Source: Methanobacterium_C sp963845285 (lineage in GTDB: Archaea > Methanobacteriota > Methanobacteria > Methanobacteriales > Methanobacteriaceae). Taken from it: DNA of 64,000 nt. The stretch lies in NCBI GenBank assembly GCA_963845285.1, contig CAWJRO010000014.1, forward strand, positions 62,001 through 126,000. The letters are read 5' to 3'. Numbering within the stretch: the first letter of the stretch is position 1; each line of letters starts with the position of its first letter. A program made the translations under genes and the position numbers. This document shows positions 62,047 to 64,000 of this stretch, piece by piece. A model generated the notes under the pieces. It was not told where the DNA came from. It saw only the letters and a list, made by a program, of their open reading frames with translations, and did no database searches.

Positions 62047-62760
62047 ATGGCAGATGAGAATTCAAAAGGAAGGATCAAAATAGTTAAAAACGGCCCTTAC
62101 ATTGTTTCAGGCGCTTTACCACTCATGAAAATAGTGATAGGAACTGATGAAGAGGGAAACTCCTATAACTGGCGTTCTGAAGAGATGGTGCCATGTGGTG
62201 GAACTTACGCCCTTTGTCGCTGTGGGCAATCCAAAAACAAACCCTTTTGTGATGGAACCCATGGGGATGTAGGTTTTGATGGTACGGAAACAGCCAGTAG
62301 GAAACTGTACATTGATGAATCTGTGGAGACAGATGGACCTGATTTGAAGTTAACCGATGTCTGGACACTTTGCGATCATTCACGTTTCTGCATGAGGGCT
62401 GGGGGCATAAGAAAACTCATAGCAGAATCTGACAATCTCGAAGCCCGGGAACTTGTCATCCAACAGGGTAAAAACTGTCCATCTGGCAGGCTGGTTGTCT
62501 GGGACAAAAAAACAGGTAAGCCCCTTGAACCAGAATTTGAACAGTCCATTGCAATAATTCATGACCCTGTGAAAGACTGTGAAGGTCCGATATGGGTAAG
62601 GGGAGGTATCCCAATGGAATCTGCAGATGGAACCCTTTATGAAATCCGAAACAGGGTCACCTTATGTCAGTGTGGAAAGTCTGAAAACAAACCATTCTGT
62701 GATGGTCGCCATTGGATGACGACTGAGGAGAAAAGGGATTGGAAGGCAAAATGGGAGTGA
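62047..62760 (+). CDS. CDGSH iron-sulfur domain protein with two CDGSH motifs
   Basis: A 237-residue protein with two CDGSH-type [2Fe-2S] motifs: CRCGQSKNKPFCDGTH (C57, C59, C68, H72) and CQCGKSENKPFCDGRH near residue 214. Between them is a domain with CDHSRFCMRAGGIRKLI and KNCPSGRLVVWD, resembling the iron-binding DUF1271 fold, probably giving further cluster ligands. Such proteins are thought to carry clusters or electrons; the partner is unknown. The ATG at 62047 follows AAAAGGAGATGCAATAAA, a very good ribosome binding site; the ATG at 62017 would put the site inside the gene. Monocistronic. Confidence 0.9.
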   Translation: MADENSKGRIKIVKNGPYIVSGALPLMKIVIGTDEEGNSYNWRSEEMVPCGGTYALCRCGQSKNKPFCDGTHGDVGFDGTETASRKLYIDESVETDGPDLKLTDVWTLCDHSRFCMRAGGIRKLIAESDNLEARELVIQQGKNCPSGRLVVWDKKTGKPLEPEFEQSIAIIHDPVKDCEGPIWVRGGIPMESADGTLYEIRNRVTLCQCGKSENKPFCDGRHWMTTEEKRDWKAKWE

Positions 62761-63043
62761 TTTTGATCCTCTGAATCCATATTAAATGGCCAGACTATGA
62801 TGTTTATTTTGCCTCGAGCACCCATCCAGTTACTGTATCGGTCCATACTAATGGTTAGATGATGATGTGAATTCTTCCAACATTTTTATTTTCATAGATC
62901 ATCAGAAAGTTTCATTGAAGAATATAACAAAAAATATAATTAAAATATATTTTTTAACAAATAATAAACTAGATTTAAATACTTACTGAAAACATTGATA
63001 AAAACAATTAAATTTAAAATTATAAAAATAAGAGGTTTTAAAA

Positions 63044-63406
63044 ATGTCTGAACCTGTAAACCCCGAAGATCAGTTGATCATAAATATAACTCCTTTAGAA
63101 GCAATTAAACTAATTGAAAACTCTTCAGATGATCATAAGTTCATCTTAATTGATTTGAGAACCCCCAAGGAATTTTCCAAGGGGCATGTGGAGGGCGCAG
63201 AAAATCTGGATTACTATGCAGACGACTTTAAAAAACAGCTTGATGAGATGGATAAAGATAAAAAATACATAATTTACTGTGGATCTGGAGTTAGGGGTGC
63301 AAAAACCTCTAAAATAATGATGGATAGGGGGTTCATGGAAGTTTACAACATCCTGGGCGGTTTTGCAGGGTGGAAAAGAACTAAACTTCCAGTAACCGAG
63401 GAATAA
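63044..63406 (+). CDS. Single-domain rhodanese (sulfurtransferase), second copy
   Basis: A 120-residue rhodanese domain with NITPLEAIKLIEN, ILIDLRTPKEFSKGHVEGAE, the active loop IYCGSGVRGAKTSK with the catalytic cysteine, and NILGGFAGWKRTKLP. It matches the protein at 54479-54811 over the whole length (for example SGVRG, YNILGGF, NLDY), so the two are paralogues. The start has a short polar extension (SEPVNPEDQLI). ATG follows AAGAGGTTTTAAAA. Acceptor unknown. Confidence 0.92.
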   Translation: MSEPVNPEDQLIINITPLEAIKLIENSSDDHKFILIDLRTPKEFSKGHVEGAENLDYYADDFKKQLDEMDKDKKYIIYCGSGVRGAKTSKIMMDRGFMEVYNILGGFAGWKRTKLPVTEE

Positions 63407-63634
63407 GAATAAATTAGAAATTTATAACCCCCGAAATTATAACCTCCAAAATAAGGTTTTAGGGAATTGGAAGAAGGATTTTGAGGAATTGGAAGAAAAA
63501 TTTGAAAAAAATAGTTTTTAGGAAGTTTCTATCCTAAGTTGTTCTTATTTTCTTATTTTATCCTAATTTTTATTTATACGCCTTAAAAGTTTTACATTTT
63601 AAAATTTAATCCCTAAACTCCTTAAAAAAACTTT

Positions 63635-64000
63635 TCAGTCCTCTGAAATGGCGTCGGTGAAGAACTTTGGAACAAGAGATTTGTAGAGTCTGTTTCGGAA
63701 GAGCATCTTTATGTTCCCATCAAGAATGTAGGTTTCACAGTAATCATCCTCAGCCCTCATTCCACGACCGTAAGCCTGTAAAAGTGTCATAACTGTTTTG
63801 TAGGCGTACCATTTCGGGTCTTTGGCTTTTCTTTTGTTTATCTGCTTGTCGCCCAGGTATGGGAATGGTACCTTGTAAATAACCTGGAACTGGCACTTCT
63901 CATAGGGCAGGTCCACACCCTCACTCATGGACGGGCTCACGAAAACCCTGGGTTCTTTACTCCTCTCGAACTCATGGAGCTTGTACTCCCTATTTTTACT
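63635..64000 (-). CDS. DinG/XPD-like ATP-dependent DNA helicase, C-terminal part (5' end cut by window)
   Basis: The frame is open from the right edge to the TGA at 63635-63637, 121 codons. It shows the last SF2 helicase motifs of the XPD/DinG (HELICc2) type: VFVSPSMSEGVDLPYEKCQF (motif V) and VMTLLQAYGRGMRAEDDYC (motif VI with Q-x-x-G-R), with KVPFPYLGD between. Its N-terminal parts, including the Walker motifs, lie beyond the window. Such helicases act in DNA repair. The C-terminus ends VPKFFTDAISED. Confidence 0.88.
   Translation of the reverse strand, partial: SKNREYKLHEFERSKEPRVFVSPSMSEGVDLPYEKCQFQVIYKVPFPYLGDKQINKRKAKDPKWYAYKTVMTLLQAYGRGMRAEDDYCETYILDGNIKMLFRNRLYKSLVPKFFTDAISED

Overview
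The window looks like chromosomal DNA of a methanogenic archaeon of the order Methanobacteriales, most likely a Methanobacterium-type organism. The evidence is a methyl-coenzyme M reductase activation ATPase (component A2), a methanogenesis marker 12 protein, a Kae1-Bud32 fusion, PolD small subunit, Cdc6/Orc1, Hef, a GAN/RecJ-like nuclease, DUF4013 and DUF2769 proteins, and diaminopimelate/lysine genes. DNA is AT-rich, with very AT-rich intergenic stretches, and ribosome binding sites of the type AGGTGAT. All names rest on reading the sequence; no database search was run.

Layout. 1-6.9 kb: the end of ilvC, a DHA2-type MFS exporter, methanogenesis marker 12, then an accessory stretch with decayed gene relics, three near-palindromic 11-mers and an IS5-type insertion sequence with terminal inverted repeats. 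6.9-14.4 kb: a DUF2769 protein, a broken YnfA-like gene, small membrane proteins with a winged-helix regulator, atwA followed by a tiny membrane-protein ORF, a DUF134 regulator, surE, an Mrr-like membrane protein and two tRNA-Val genes. 14.8-31.3 kb: ilvE, uppP, SpoIIM-like, CobT-like, kae1-bud32, XTP pyrophosphatase, rpsO with a GAN/RecJ-like nuclease, aconitase X (phosphomevalonate dehydratase large subunit), cobJ, PolD small subunit, a class II aldolase and a UPF0147 protein. 31.5-33.9 kb: cbiG and cbiB (cobalamin synthesis).

34.1-35.3 kb is very probably the chromosomal replication origin. Two arrays of Cdc6/Orc1-type boxes (core TTTACACTTGAAA) face each other across a roughly 650-base extremely AT-rich stretch, directly upstream of cdc6. 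The helicase-nuclease hef follows; PolD small subunit and the GAN-like nuclease lie 5-12 kb away on the other side.

37-64 kb is mostly housekeeping: trmI, pyrB, dapF-lysA, argD, cyclophilin, a second DHA2 exporter, a GAF protein, an OGG-type glycosylase next to a proteasome-like Ntn hydrolase, a bacterial-type malic enzyme, tag, two paralogous rhodanese proteins, a metallophosphoesterase, an ICMT-like membrane methyltransferase, hisF, a DUF4013 protein, an FmdE-like protein, tRNA-Arg, a frameshifted DOPA-dioxygenase-like gene, a CDGSH protein and the 3' part of a DinG/XPD-like helicase.

Nine copies of a 100-110 base palindrome-ended element (ends GAGGCTGACCCATAAT or GAGGATGTCTCAT) are scattered from 14.6 to 55 kb. 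They are MITE-like, and five of the nine sit between convergent genes.
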